A stretch of DNA of 64,000 nt from Brumimicrobium mesophilum (GCF_003025005.1 NZ_PVSS01000003.1:1-64000); one strand, 5' to 3'; counted from the stretch's first letter, positions 43,528 through 52,598 are shown. Numbers and translations are program-made. Notes: generated from the sequence alone by a model not told the origin.

Positions 43528-43872
43528 ATGGAAAGTGATTTTGATAAAAACGAGTTAGATTACGTTCGCCAGTATGAAGCTGCAGGCTATACTGAAGAAT
43601 TTCAAATTATAAATGAAAAATTACAAAATTTAGAAACTAAAAGAAGTTATTCACCCGATGAAATTACTACTTTAATTGAACATCGTAATGAAGGGATAAA
43701 TAATTCTTCTGATGTATATTTATTATATGTTGTTGAAACTAATGATGGGAGCAAAGGAACTATTTTAGCAAGTTATGGTTCGGATTCCAATACATCAATT
43801 CATGATTTTATGGAAAAAGTGCCAGAAACTAGTATAAAGGAAAGTTCTAAGTTGCGCCCTGAAGGAAAATAA
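43528..43872 (+). CDS. Small conserved protein, paralogue of 55026-55379
   Basis: 114 aa. Start MES-FDKNELDYVR and the blocks LYVVETNDGSKGTILASYGSDSNTSIHDFM match the gene at 55026-55379 nearly throughout. The pattern (YTEEF, H-x-EG, LY..ET..DGSKG, YG) is that of a family commonly mislabelled phosphoribosylpyrophosphate synthetase, though no PRTase loop is present. Both copies lie near stress genes. Function unknown. Confidence 0.75.
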   Translation: MESDFDKNELDYVRQYEAAGYTEEFQIINEKLQNLETKRSYSPDEITTLIEHRNEGINNSSDVYLLYVVETNDGSKGTILASYGSDSNTSIHDFMEKVPETSIKESSKLRPEGK

Positions 43873-43969
43873 ATTAAACAGTAATATTTTTTTGATTTCC
43901 TGCACTTTTCGAAATATAAGCTTTGATTGGCCCGTATCGGAGTTAATATGACAATGAACAGTTGAGAAG

Positions 43970-43999
43970 CTTGGTTCGTGTGAGAACCAAGTTTTTTTT
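43970..43999 (+). terminator. Rho-independent terminator
   Basis: CTTGGTTC (43970-43977) and GAACCAAG (43984-43991) form a perfect stem followed by eight T. It ends the 43528-43872 transcript. Confidence 0.85.
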
Positions 44000-44068
44000 G
44001 TGAATAAAAGTCATGTATCTACAGTTTTATCAATTGATTACCTATTGATTTTAAACTAGATATTGAAT

Positions 44069-44974
44069 TTATTTTACTTCTCGAATTATGAAAAAACCGT
44101 CATTTCCCTGGGATTGATAAAATGGCATAAATATATAATCATCCCATTCACTTATAATTTCCTTTCCATTTTGTAAGGCAAGTATTTCTCCTTTTTTTAA
44201 TTTTTGAAAATTTGTATAACCTTTCAACATTGCGAAGTTATCTTCGTCTTTCAATCCATGACGATAAAGTATTTCAAAGGTCTTCTGTTGCGGTTTAAAT
44301 TGATTAAGATGGTCTATTGCTTTTGGAAAATTTGATAATTCATCAAATTCGAGCGAACACGCATTTTTTAAAGCCAACCATATCATTCCTTCGTGATTCA
44401 TAATTGCAGATTTACTTTCGTGTTGGCCACCTTCAAAAACAAATCCAGTTAGTCCGGTTCTACTTAAATAATGATCAATACAACCATAAACAATATCGCT
44501 AAATCCACGAATAATATGTGTTGGAAAATGCTCAGCCCATTGATAATTGTCATTCACATTTTGGACGGAAATGTATGGTAAACTGTCTGAAGAGGTAGTG
44601 TGGCAGTCTAGAAAATACCTTTTCTCATATGACTCTAAAGGATAATTTTTCAACAACTCAATTATTTGAAACATCTCAACCTTCTCACTAGAATCAGTGA
44701 TTTGCTTAGTAATGTTTTCTTTTGTCCAAGTTCGATTCAAATCTTCATCGATAAACCTTACCTTTTTTTCTAAAGCCTTAATGTTTCCCAAAACTCCAAC
44801 AACTGCTCCATTAATTTTAGGTTTTGATATGTTTAGTTCTTCAAAAACTTTTTGAAGTGCTAGAACTCCACTTGGTTCATTTCCATGGACTCCAGCGCTA
44901 ATAAAAAGTAAGGGGCCATCTTTCCCATTTGTATATTCTCCAATAATTCTTGAATGATCCTTGTCTAAATTCAT
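44069..44974 (-). CDS. Succinylglutamate desuccinylase/aspartoacylase-family hydrolase
   Basis: 301 aa. The zinc site is visible: GVHGNEPSG (His30, Glu33) and a later FLDCHTTSSD. It is an M14-like amidohydrolase that removes an acyl group from an amino acid or peptide. It is the last gene of a minus-strand operon with an ATP-grasp ligase and a QEGLA-motif metalloprotein. The combination of a peptide-bond-forming ligase and two hydrolases suggests synthesis or turnover of a small peptide-like metabolite. The natural substrate is unknown. Confidence 0.82.
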   Translation of the reverse strand: MNLDKDHSRIIGEYTNGKDGPLLFISAGVHGNEPSGVLALQKVFEELNISKPKINGAVVGVLGNIKALEKKVRFIDEDLNRTWTKENITKQITDSSEKVEMFQIIELLKNYPLESYEKRYFLDCHTTSSDSLPYISVQNVNDNYQWAEHFPTHIIRGFSDIVYGCIDHYLSRTGLTGFVFEGGQHESKSAIMNHEGMIWLALKNACSLEFDELSNFPKAIDHLNQFKPQQKTFEILYRHGLKDEDNFAMLKGYTNFQKLKKGEILALQNGKEIISEWDDYIFMPFYQSQGNDGFFIIREVK

Positions 44975-44985
44975 AGTTGCTTCCT

Positions 44986-45981
44986 TTATTTCATTGTCGC
45001 TAATTCACGATTACTAATGCTGTTTTTGTAAAACTTTTTGTATTCTACTTTCTTTTCAATGGATTGAATAATGGTCTCCGTGAAATCTGGTAAACTCGTT
45101 CCTTGTATGTAATCTAGACCTCCTGGACTTAATACATTAATTTCAATCAGTTTATCTTTTACTATATCTAAACCGACGAAAAATAATCCATCTCTTATCA
45201 ATTTTGGCGCAGTGATGTCAACAATTCTCTGCATTTCAGGTGTTAATCTTGCCTTCTCAGCTTTAGCCCCCAAGGATAAATTACTTCTAAATTCATCTTC
45301 ACGAGTACTGATTCTTCGAATGATGGCTTGACTTCCATTTTCTTCTAAAATTTGACCGTTCATCAGAATCACTCTAACATCTCCCTCCTTAACCTCTGGT
45401 AAGAACTCCTGTGCTATTACATATCCTTTTTCACTAATTGTTTCAATGATTTGATTAAGATTACGTTCATTTTCATCAATGAGGTAAACATTTTGACCTC
45501 CTGAACCTTCTAATGGTTTTAACACCATTTTATTGCCGTTTTGTTCATAGAAGTCAAGCAAATCGGCTTTATATCGCGTGATTATGCTTTTTGGTTTTAT
45601 AATTTGAGGTAATTCTTCGAAATATAATTTGTCTATAAAAGCATGTGAAAGTGCAAATGCATCATTGAGGACCAAAACACCTGATTGCTGAACCATTCTC
45701 CCAAATGCAATTCCTGAATGTTCAGCCCAATGTCTATCAGTAGGCTCTTCCGTTGGATTATTTCTCAGAAAAAGTACATCAAGTTCACTCGTACAAAGTT
45801 TTTTCTTTTTTAATTTTTCATCTTGAATTTTTAAAAGAAAATCTTCTTTGTTCTTCGCTTTAAATGTCTTCGGAATTTCTTTACAATAAATACTTATTGG
45901 CGAATCATAATGAAAATTAAAGTCTCCAACTCCCATAATATAGGTTTTGTGACCACGTTCATGCGCTTTTTTCATCATCAA
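44986..45981 (-). CDS. ATP-grasp (glutathione-synthetase-like) ligase
   Basis: 331 aa as drawn from the TTG at 45981. ATP-grasp features: MVLKPLEGSGGQNVYL for the Gly-rich loop, EFLPEVKEGDVRVILMNG, and LFFVGLDIVKDKLIEINVLSPGG for metal binding. The frame extends upstream without a stop as IKICFVVSTIDAE to the first shown residue, which is the expected first beta strand; that extension begins with ATA (46036-46038) just after the stop of the upstream gene and has no ATG. The true start may be this AUA. The protein forms an amide bond using ATP. Confidence 0.82.
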   Translation of the reverse strand: MMMKKAHERGHKTYIMGVGDFNFHYDSPISIYCKEIPKTFKAKNKEDFLLKIQDEKLKKKKLCTSELDVLFLRNNPTEEPTDRHWAEHSGIAFGRMVQQSGVLVLNDAFALSHAFIDKLYFEELPQIIKPKSIITRYKADLLDFYEQNGNKMVLKPLEGSGGQNVYLIDENERNLNQIIETISEKGYVIAQEFLPEVKEGDVRVILMNGQILEENGSQAIIRRISTREDEFRSNLSLGAKAEKARLTPEMQRIVDITAPKLIRDGLFFVGLDIVKDKLIEINVLSPGGLDYIQGTSLPDFTETIIQSIEKKVEYKKFYKNSISNRELATMK

Positions 45982-46039
45982 TATTGTAGTACCAGCAGTT
46001 TCTGCATCAATTGTACTAACTACAAAACATATTTTTATA

Positions 46040-47896
46040 TTATATTAGTTTAGAGAGAGTTTCTGTGTTTTTGAATTTTTCTAATGCTTCTTTAAAATGG
46101 TCTTCATACATATATTTCGGTAAAAGTTTTGGAGCTTTTAATAAACCACGATTAACTAATTCACTGATTGCATCCGTGTGTTTAAGTGCGAACTTTCCGG
46201 TCAATAAAATTTCAAAATCTCCTCCATTCTGTAAATAGACTTTCAAATTATACAGCCCTTTTAAATAAATTACATCTTTTAAGAAACCACCACCTTGAAA
46301 CATTCTTGAGGTGATATTAAAAGCATTTTCTTTACTGAATCCATAATCGTTTTTTAGTGAATTGAATATTTCTGCGAAATCTGCTCCTTTTAAAAGTGCA
46401 GCTCCTGCGATTACTCGTCCAGCTAAAATTCTTAATCTATTTCCCGTTAATCCTCCACTTAAATATTCAGCTAATACAGCCAGACCTTCTTGCAATGGAT
46501 CATACCCTGCCAATCCAACTGATAACTGACTAAGAGGTTGTTGACAACCATTGAAATAGGTGAGGACATGTGTTCCGATTTCATGTTGAATGAGTGCTTG
46601 AGCCTCTTTTACATTCATAGTGTAATCTGAAGGGAGGTATAGTTCTCCATTGGAAACCATAATAATGTTTACACTGTCCTTTATATGAACCTTTGAAGAG
46701 AAGTTTGAATCTTGACTTTTGAAAAAATTAAATTCTGCCTCAGCCATTCTTTTGAATCCAATAGCATCAATTAAATTAGTATCTTCAGGTTCAATTAATT
46801 CTGGAATATCATTTAGAATATGCTTTGCTTCGTTCTCAAGCTCAGTGGTTACTCCTTCATACAACCTTACACTACTGTAAAAGAAATTTTTAGTCCCTCT
46901 TTCCTTTAGCATACTTAATTCATGTGCTATTTCTTCTCTCTTTTCGTTAAATAAATAAGCAATTGCAGGATCATCAATTTCATCTATACGTAAATTAAAT
47001 AGTTCCCTTTTTAAAATATCTGGATCCACGGGTAAAAAACGATAGTGATAATTCAATATTTGCTTGAAATCGCTTTTAAAGAATGTTTTACGTATATTTT
47101 GGATGTTGACTGGAGCAACTAAAAGTAGAAATTGATATTGTTTTTGAATTGATGTTAACGCTTTATCTATTTCTAAAACTTTTTCGTGAATTCTTCCTCT
47201 TCCAAGTAAATGATAGTCGGTTATTCCTGATGAAGTTTGTATTCTTAAAAACTCAAATATCGTTTTTTGAATAGCTATTGTTAAACTATCTCTAAATTCG
47301 CGAAAGTAGACTGGAAAAAGCTTTCCATTTTCATCTCTATAAACTGGCGGAATTTCTAAACCAAGAAGAGTAGCTCCATTATTTTTTAAAGATTCTATTT
47401 CGAAAAGTGGCAAACTTTCATCAGTTTGTCGAAAATTTGTTTGCTCTATTCTACATGTTATTTGATAATCTAAATCTTTACTTTCTATCTTTTTTAGATT
47501 CTTTTCCATCACATTCAAGGAAATTGGAAGTTTATGCGAAGGACCTTTAATGACAAATTCCTTACTATCCTCTGGTCCACTAAACAACTCAAGCATCAAG
47601 AATGCGCCATATTTTTCCGCCATTTTTTTACTTAATGCGTTAAGAAATGAATAAAAGTAGTGGAAGTTTTCATCGTTAATTATTAAATATGAACCACCAC
47701 TTCTGGCAAGTCTTAAAGTGCCTTCGTCATTTTCAATATTTCTGTAAATCATTAGGAAAGGTACATCATGCTCTAAGGATAAGAATCCACCATAAGGAAG
47801 TTCAGAAATTGTTCTCTTTTCCTTATCAATCATCGCAATAATTCTTTCAGTTTCTGTCTTTATTTCCATGGTAAAATTTGAGTATTGGATTTTCAA
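46040..47896 (-). CDS. QEGLA-motif (DUF1704, tyrosine-carboxypeptidase-like) metalloprotein
   Basis: 618 aa. The family signature appears twice over: a HEIGTHVLTYFNG metal-binding helix and QEGLAV (in GYDPLQEGLAVLAEYLSGG). DUF1704 proteins, called flavohemoglobin expression-modulating QEGLA proteins, resemble tyrosine carboxypeptidases of the MATCAP type and are predicted zinc hydrolases. It heads an operon with the ATP-grasp ligase and aspartoacylase-like gene. Function in this organism is unknown. Confidence 0.88.
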   Translation of the reverse strand: MKIQYSNFTMEIKTETERIIAMIDKEKRTISELPYGGFLSLEHDVPFLMIYRNIENDEGTLRLARSGGSYLIINDENFHYFYSFLNALSKKMAEKYGAFLMLELFSGPEDSKEFVIKGPSHKLPISLNVMEKNLKKIESKDLDYQITCRIEQTNFRQTDESLPLFEIESLKNNGATLLGLEIPPVYRDENGKLFPVYFREFRDSLTIAIQKTIFEFLRIQTSSGITDYHLLGRGRIHEKVLEIDKALTSIQKQYQFLLLVAPVNIQNIRKTFFKSDFKQILNYHYRFLPVDPDILKRELFNLRIDEIDDPAIAYLFNEKREEIAHELSMLKERGTKNFFYSSVRLYEGVTTELENEAKHILNDIPELIEPEDTNLIDAIGFKRMAEAEFNFFKSQDSNFSSKVHIKDSVNIIMVSNGELYLPSDYTMNVKEAQALIQHEIGTHVLTYFNGCQQPLSQLSVGLAGYDPLQEGLAVLAEYLSGGLTGNRLRILAGRVIAGAALLKGADFAEIFNSLKNDYGFSKENAFNITSRMFQGGGFLKDVIYLKGLYNLKVYLQNGGDFEILLTGKFALKHTDAISELVNRGLLKAPKLLPKYMYEDHFKEALEKFKNTETLSKLI

Positions 47897-48220
47897 TATA
47901 AAAAGTATAATTCTAAAAGGACAATCAATTTTTTGTAATTAATCCTAAAATATTTTTCCTAAATTCAGTTTAAAGATGTCTTTAAGAAGTGGTTTTGAAC
48001 TCAATTTTCTAATTGTATTAATCTTTAAGTGTTGTTATTTCAGTGACTTGTGTGTGTTTTTGAGTTGGTTTGATTGTTCTATATCTAGATTGTGTAAAAT
48101 TGAATTGAATGCTTTTATAACAAGCGTGAATTATTTTTTAGCGTTAAACATTTATTCTAATGAGTACAAATTAAATCATTGTATATACTAACTTTATTTC
48201 CGTACCAAAAAGCTAAGATT
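47897..48220. other. Intergenic region, no gene
   Basis: 324 bp between divergent genes. A/T-rich promoter DNA only; the open frame within it has no gene-like features. Confidence 0.4.
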
Positions 48221-48631
48221 ATGAAGTATTTTACTAAAATTATCATGTTCTCTACCTTCAGCTTAATATTCTTCTCTTGTGATAATAAAGATGAAAGACT
48301 AATTAATGATGGTGTAAAAGAAACAGAAAGACCATATAATAAGAATAGTTTGGATGATGACAATATCATGGCTGATAGAGAAGAGGATTTAAATTCTGAG
48401 ATAAATAGTCCAGGAATGGATAAAATGTATAATGATTTAGAAATGACCGATGAACAAATCTATCGTTTTGAAAAGGAATACAACAGTGCGATCAAAGGAA
48501 TTAAAGATTCTAATCAGGATATGGTAGAAAAAGAGAAACGCATTGAACAAAAACAAGATCAAATTTTAAAATCTGTTTTGTCTGATGACCAATTTAATGA
48601 TTATAATGAATGGAAAGAAAGAAATAAATAA
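48221..48631 (+). CDS. Lipoprotein with coiled-coil, periplasmic
   Basis: 136 aa from the ATG at 48221, chosen because the signal peptide (MKYFTKIIMFSTFSLIFFSC) begins there; an upstream in-frame ATG lies in promoter DNA. After lipid Cys20 the chain is acidic, then a helix rich in Glu/Lys/Gln (EKEKRIEQKQDQILKSVLSDDQF) suggests a coiled coil. This resembles Spy/CpxP-like stress-adaptation periplasmic helical proteins, although the LTxxQ motif is not exact. Lies among stress genes. Confidence 0.6.
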   Translation: MKYFTKIIMFSTFSLIFFSCDNKDERLINDGVKETERPYNKNSLDDDNIMADREEDLNSEINSPGMDKMYNDLEMTDEQIYRFEKEYNSAIKGIKDSNQDMVEKEKRIEQKQDQILKSVLSDDQFNDYNEWKERNK

Positions 48632-48690
48632 CCTGATTATTTAGGTAATAGAATCTATGCTAGAATAATTTGAAATTTAACTTTAGATGA

Positions 48691-48727
48691 AAATGATGTT
48701 TACTTAATATGTGAACATCATTTTTTT
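48691..48727 (+). terminator. Rho-independent terminator
   Basis: AAATGATGTT (48691-48700) and AACATCATTT (48714-48723) pair perfectly; a T-run follows (48721-48727). Confidence 0.8.
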
Positions 48728-49042
48728 GGCTCCTAAAATCAAATCTATGATTTTTAGATAAAACCGATCAATCAGAAAATATTTTTGGGTTACTAATTAT
48801 AGTAGCTGTGTTTCTAAAAGAAATAAATTCGCATTCTAAACCTGTCAAGCCAAATAAATCTACTCATTCCGATAAATTGAGACCACGTGAAATTTCCTTT
48901 CAACTTCTGGATAATAATAATTTACAAAAAACTGGTTAGTTGAAAGTTGTAGCTCTACTTCAACTTTTTTCACAACATATGTTTACTTGTTAAGTATGAG
49001 GTAGCCATTTTAAGTTAATTTATTTATAGTGATAATTTTAAG
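48728..49042 (+). other. Intergenic region with a possible gene fragment
   Basis: 48751-48939 is one 63-codon plus-strand frame without ATG, with a hydrophobic segment (IFGLLIIVAVFLKEI) and a polar end (KLRPREISFQLLDNNN). It may be a truncated membrane-protein relic. Otherwise A/T-rich DNA. Confidence 0.25.
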
Positions 49043-49057
49043 ATGTTTCGCGTCAAT
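49043..49057 (+). promoter_or_regulatory. ATGTTTCGCGTCAAT motif upstream of charged-repeat gene 2
   Basis: One mismatch from the site at 37093-37107 and at the same distance (54 bp) from the start codon of the paralogue. Confidence 0.5.
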
Positions 49058-49110
49058 ATTTCACTTGATATGTGTTTAGTTTTACTGTATAACATTAAAA
49101 ACATAGTATT

Positions 49111-49494
49111 ATGAGTAATTCAAAAAAAGATCGGGAAGATCAAAACACAAAAAATGCCATAAAGGAAGAAAGTACAGCTTCTTATGATCAAAATTACGAT
49201 GATGACAACAGACGCCGTAATGAGCGAAACGACCAATGGGAAAGGGAAGATCGTCAAAAAAGAAATGATCGCAATGACCGTTGGGACAGAGAAGATCGTC
49301 AGGCCCGTAATGAACGCAATGACCGATGGGACAGAAAGAATTATCATTCACGAAGTGATCAACATGATCAAGAAGGTAGAGAACGCCGTAACAGTAATCC
49401 TTCAGGAGACCACCGTGCACAAAACACGAATTCTCGTGAAAATGAAAGCAATGATGGAAAACGTACTGACGAATCAAATTCTACTAAAAAATAA
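49111..49494 (+). CDS. Charged tandem-repeat (disordered) protein 2
   Basis: 127 aa, paralogue of 37162-37545. Three near-perfect 15-residue repeats (RNERNDQWEREDRQK, RNDRNDRWDREDRQA, RNERNDRWDRKNYHS), then a diverged His/Arg/Asn-rich tail. No signal peptide. The same composition and TCGYGTCAAT upstream element as paralogue 1 suggest a co-regulated stress protein; the conservation of the 15-residue period through duplication argues for functional repeats. Confidence 0.75.
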   Translation: MSNSKKDREDQNTKNAIKEESTASYDQNYDDDNRRRNERNDQWEREDRQKRNDRNDRWDREDRQARNERNDRWDRKNYHSRSDQHDQEGRERRNSNPSGDHRAQNTNSRENESNDGKRTDESNSTKK

Positions 49495-49542
49495 GAAGAC
49501 TATAAGTTGAATGTGATTTTTACAATATGAAAAGATTGATTT

Positions 49543-49575
49543 AAAGGAGTATTTTCAATGGAAGGTACTCCTTTT
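49543..49575 (+). terminator. Rho-independent terminator
   Basis: AAAGGAGTA (49543-49551) and TACTCCTTT (49566-49574) form a perfect stem; the short T-run gives termination. Confidence 0.75.
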
Positions 49576-49623
49576 AAATTGAGATTTGCTCTGATCCACA
49601 ATCAAAGAAAGCGCACTTGAAAT

Positions 49624-50475
49624 TTAGCTTCCAATAATTTCACCTCCATTTACATGAATAAATTGTCCAGTGATATAACTACTATCTTCGGACGCTAAAA
49701 ACACATAGGCTGGAGCAACTTCACTTGGTTGGCCTGCTCTCCCTAATGGTGTGTCTTGTCCGAAATCTGAAACTGAATCGAAAGTGGAGGGAATCATAGG
49801 TGTCCAAATAGGACCGGGAGCTACACCATTTACACGTATATTTTTCTTTGCTAACATTTTTGAAAGTGATCTGGTGAAAGAAACAATAGCTCCTTTCGTA
49901 CTCGAATAATCCAATAAATGATCACTGCCTCTGTAAGCGGTAACAGATGCGGTATTAATAATTGTGTCTCCTTTTTCGAAATAAGGTAGGACATTTTTTA
50001 CCATGTAAAAATAGGAGTATATATTCGTTTGAAAAGTTTCATGAAATTGTTGGGTTTCAATTTCATTTATAGAATCTTTAGGAAATTGTACGGCGGCATT
50101 ATTAATCAGAATATTCACTGTTCCGAAAGTATCAATACACGATTTTACGGCATGTTCACAAAACTTTTCATCTTTCACATCTCCTTTTATAAGGATGCAT
50201 TTTGTGTTTTCTTTTTCAACTTCTTGTTTAGTTTTTTCAGCATCCTTGTCTTCACTTAAATATATGATTGCAACTTTAGCACCTTCTTTGGCGAAATGAA
50301 TTGCTATACTTCTGCCAATTCCACTATCTCCTCCCGTGATTATTACAACCTTATCCTTAAGTTTTTCAGCCCCTTTGTAACCTTTTCTTATTATCTCTGG
50401 TTCGGGATGCATTTTATGCTGTTTCCCGGGCTGAGATTCTTGTTGTTGTTCAGGAAATTCTGCTGGTTTACTCAT
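49624..50475 (-). CDS. SDR-family oxidoreductase of the general-stress type
   Basis: 283 aa. The N-terminal extension of about 40 residues (QQQESQPGKQHKMHPEP and following) precedes the Rossmann motif TGGDSGIG (47-54), NNAAVQ and the catalytic YSSTK with preceding Ser. This is the layout of glucose/ribitol-dehydrogenase-like general stress proteins (YdaD, GS39) of Bacillus and other bacteria. It uses NAD(P)H on an unknown substrate. Only 11 bp separate it from the next small gene. Confidence 0.85.
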   Translation of the reverse strand: MSKPAEFPEQQQESQPGKQHKMHPEPEIIRKGYKGAEKLKDKVVIITGGDSGIGRSIAIHFAKEGAKVAIIYLSEDKDAEKTKQEVEKENTKCILIKGDVKDEKFCEHAVKSCIDTFGTVNILINNAAVQFPKDSINEIETQQFHETFQTNIYSYFYMVKNVLPYFEKGDTIINTASVTAYRGSDHLLDYSSTKGAIVSFTRSLSKMLAKKNIRVNGVAPGPIWTPMIPSTFDSVSDFGQDTPLGRAGQPSEVAPAYVFLASEDSSYITGQFIHVNGGEIIGS

Positions 50476-50486
50476 CTAATTGGTTT

Positions 50487-50735
50487 TTAATTATTACGTA
50501 ATGCCTTAATTAATTCTGCTTTATTCATAGTACTTCGACCTTCAATTCCGATTTTCCTAGCTTGCTTGAGTAAATCAGCTTTAGTACGATCTTCGTATTT
50601 ATCTGCTTTTCCGCCTTTTTCTCCTGCATCTTTAGTATTAGCAATTCGCGCTGCTTTTTCCTTACTCATTCCTTCATTGCGTAGGGCTTCGTATTGTTCG
50701 TCGTTTTTAATTTGAGGTCCATGATCTTTAGCCAT
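50487..50735 (-). CDS. Small stress-type protein with Rho-N-like domain
   Basis: 82 aa. The N-terminus AKDHGPQIKNDEQYEALRNEGMSKEKAARIANTK plus the GEKGGK patch resembles small DUF7218-like proteins; the C-terminal half RTKADLLKQARKIGIEGRSTMNKAELIKAL is a Rho N-terminal (SAP-like) helix-extended fold. It probably binds nucleic acids. It is the first gene of the operon with the general-stress SDR. Confidence 0.75.
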   Translation of the reverse strand: MAKDHGPQIKNDEQYEALRNEGMSKEKAARIANTKDAGEKGGKADKYEDRTKADLLKQARKIGIEGRSTMNKAELIKALRNN

Positions 50736-51172
50736 CTTTTTAGATTTTAATTAATAATTGTTTTTAAACTTTACCTGATGATAATTTCAGCTAACAATAG
50801 TTCAATTAAAATTAATCAATCATAAAGCAATTTATTAGCTTGAAGGAAAATTAAATTAACGCAAAAAAAAATATTATTCTTTAAGCTATAATGTGTAGTC
50901 TTTTTAGAATAACCCCATGTTAAATCAACATTTTAAGCAATGTTTTACTCCTTCAATTTTAGAATTTTAGATGAGGTGTTCTTTTAGAACTTTTTCTAAC
51001 ATTTTTTAGGTTAAAATGCTTTAAACTAAGTTTTAAAAAAAGTTCATTTTCGTAAATTAGGAATGTATGGAATTATCTATTTCTCGCTTCTGTTTGAACT
51101 AATTAATAGGTCGTGAAGCTTTAATAAATTCCTGCTCATTTATTTATTTACTAACAACTAATTTTAAAAGCT
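50736..51172. other. Intergenic region, no gene
   Basis: 437 bp between divergently transcribed genes. A/T-rich, with no clear repeat or terminator; holds promoters for both sides. Confidence 0.4.
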
Positions 51173-52342
51173 ATGAAAAATTTAACGAATGAATTACTGA
51201 ATGATTTAGCCAATACAAAAGGTGATAATTGTATTAGCATCCTTATTCCAACGAGTAGAGTTAACAACAAAAATGGATATGAAAAGGACAAGCTTTCCTT
51301 AAAAAATGAACTAAAGAACATTTCTAATGACCTTCAATATAAAAAGGTAGATGATAAAGAAATTGATAAAAAATTAGCTCCATTTTATGAAATGTTGGAG
51401 GACGAAGACTTTTGGGCTCATCAATCTGACGGTTTGGCATTATATCAAACAAATGATCAATTTTACAAATTCAAATTACCTACTTCATTTCAAGCAGTCT
51501 CCTTTGTAGGTGAATATTTTTACATTAAACCTCTAATTTCCTACATGAACGAAAGAAAAAACTGTTTTCTAATGTCGCTCAGTTTAAATGAAGTAAAACT
51601 TTTTGAATTAGATGGAAATCAAGTCAACGAACTAAATGTAGGAAATCTTATTCCCAACAAGATGACCGATACAGTAGGGGAGGATTATGAAGAGAAACAT
51701 CTCGAGGGTAGAGCCAGTAGTAATAGAGGAGCGCAAGGCGTAAGTTATGATAATTATCATGGACATGGTAGAAGTAACGATACAGTCAAGAAAAAGGAAG
51801 CGCTCCAATATTTCCATCAAATCAATAATGGTTTGGAGAAACGGTTAAATCAAAAGAAAATACCATTGGTAGTGGCTTGTGTAGATTATCTTTTCCCTAT
51901 CTACCAAGATGCGAATTCTTATAACTTTTTAGAAGAGGAATTCATTAAAGGAAATCCAGAGAATGTGAATATCGATGAATTGGCTGAAGAAGCGATAGGT
52001 ATTTTATCCAAGTATGATGATAAACGAAGAAAAGATAGAATTGAAAGATTTAATGAATTATATTCTCACCAGCAGGGGTCTAAAGACATTGAAGAAATAA
52101 TACCGGCTATTATTTCGGGTAAAGTCGAGACACTTTTTATTAATGAGGAGGTTGAGAAATTTGGAAAATATGATTCCAAAAATCATTCTGTCGAAATTTC
52201 AAAAGACAGATCTGAAGGAGATAATGAATTAATCAATTTCGCGGTGATCGAAACCTTAAACAATGGAGGAAATGTTGTATCGTTGAGTGAAGAAGATATT
52301 CAAATATCAGATTTCACATTGGCTGCCACTTTCAGATTCTAA
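51173..52342 (+). CDS. baeRF-family protein (bacterial archaeo-eukaryotic release factor-like)
   Basis: 389 aa, cytosolic. The sequence of an N-terminal ISILIPTSR region, NCFLMSLSLNEVKLFELDG in the middle, and a late KVETLFINEEVEKFGKYD / NFAVIETLNNGGNVVSL matches the bacterial eRF1-like family (baeRF), in which helper domains of eRF1 type occur in stress-linked loci, often near catalase and PRC-barrel proteins. It lacks a typical GGQ motif. It may act in ribosome rescue or hibernation; this is inference. Confidence 0.75.
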   Translation: MKNLTNELLNDLANTKGDNCISILIPTSRVNNKNGYEKDKLSLKNELKNISNDLQYKKVDDKEIDKKLAPFYEMLEDEDFWAHQSDGLALYQTNDQFYKFKLPTSFQAVSFVGEYFYIKPLISYMNERKNCFLMSLSLNEVKLFELDGNQVNELNVGNLIPNKMTDTVGEDYEEKHLEGRASSNRGAQGVSYDNYHGHGRSNDTVKKKEALQYFHQINNGLEKRLNQKKIPLVVACVDYLFPIYQDANSYNFLEEEFIKGNPENVNIDELAEEAIGILSKYDDKRRKDRIERFNELYSHQQGSKDIEEIIPAIISGKVETLFINEEVEKFGKYDSKNHSVEISKDRSEGDNELINFAVIETLNNGGNVVSLSEEDIQISDFTLAATFRF

Positions 52343-52368
52343 AATCATCAATTCTTTTAAGAATTAGT

Positions 52369-52400
52369 AACAAGAATGAGCTATTGTTCATTCTTGTTTT
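52369..52400 (+). terminator. Rho-independent terminator
   Basis: AACAAGAATGA (52369-52379) pairs with TCATTCTTGTT (52388-52398), followed by further T. Ends the baeRF transcript. Confidence 0.8.
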
Positions 52401-52530
52401 GCTTGCATCTATTGTTTTATTTACTTCCGATATTTAAGGAAAAATTGCTTTTAGATGCATATCCTTTTATGTGATTTTAGCTGCTTTACCACACAATAAA
52501 ACTTTCATAATCTATTTATAGAGTTTTGTA

Positions 52531-52566
52531 AAAAAAGAAAATCCTCCAATTTTGAAGGATTCTCTT
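52531..52566 (-). terminator. Terminator of the catalase gene
   Basis: AATCCT (52540-52545) and AGGATT (52556-52561), with flanking pairs, precede a T-run on the minus strand, 30 bp after the catalase stop. Confidence 0.75.
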
Positions 52567-52598
52567 TCTAAATCTTTATCGGGTTAATTCGAAATTAA

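Noticed and set aside
43528..43872. Phosphoribosylpyrophosphate synthetase (family label often used)
   Set aside because: The protein is only 114 aa and has no PRPP-binding loop, so the label is not supported.
47976..48191. 71-codon open frame in the divergent promoter before the 48221 lipoprotein
   Set aside because: Cys/Phe-rich translation without homology, overlapping promoter DNA of the real lipoprotein gene.
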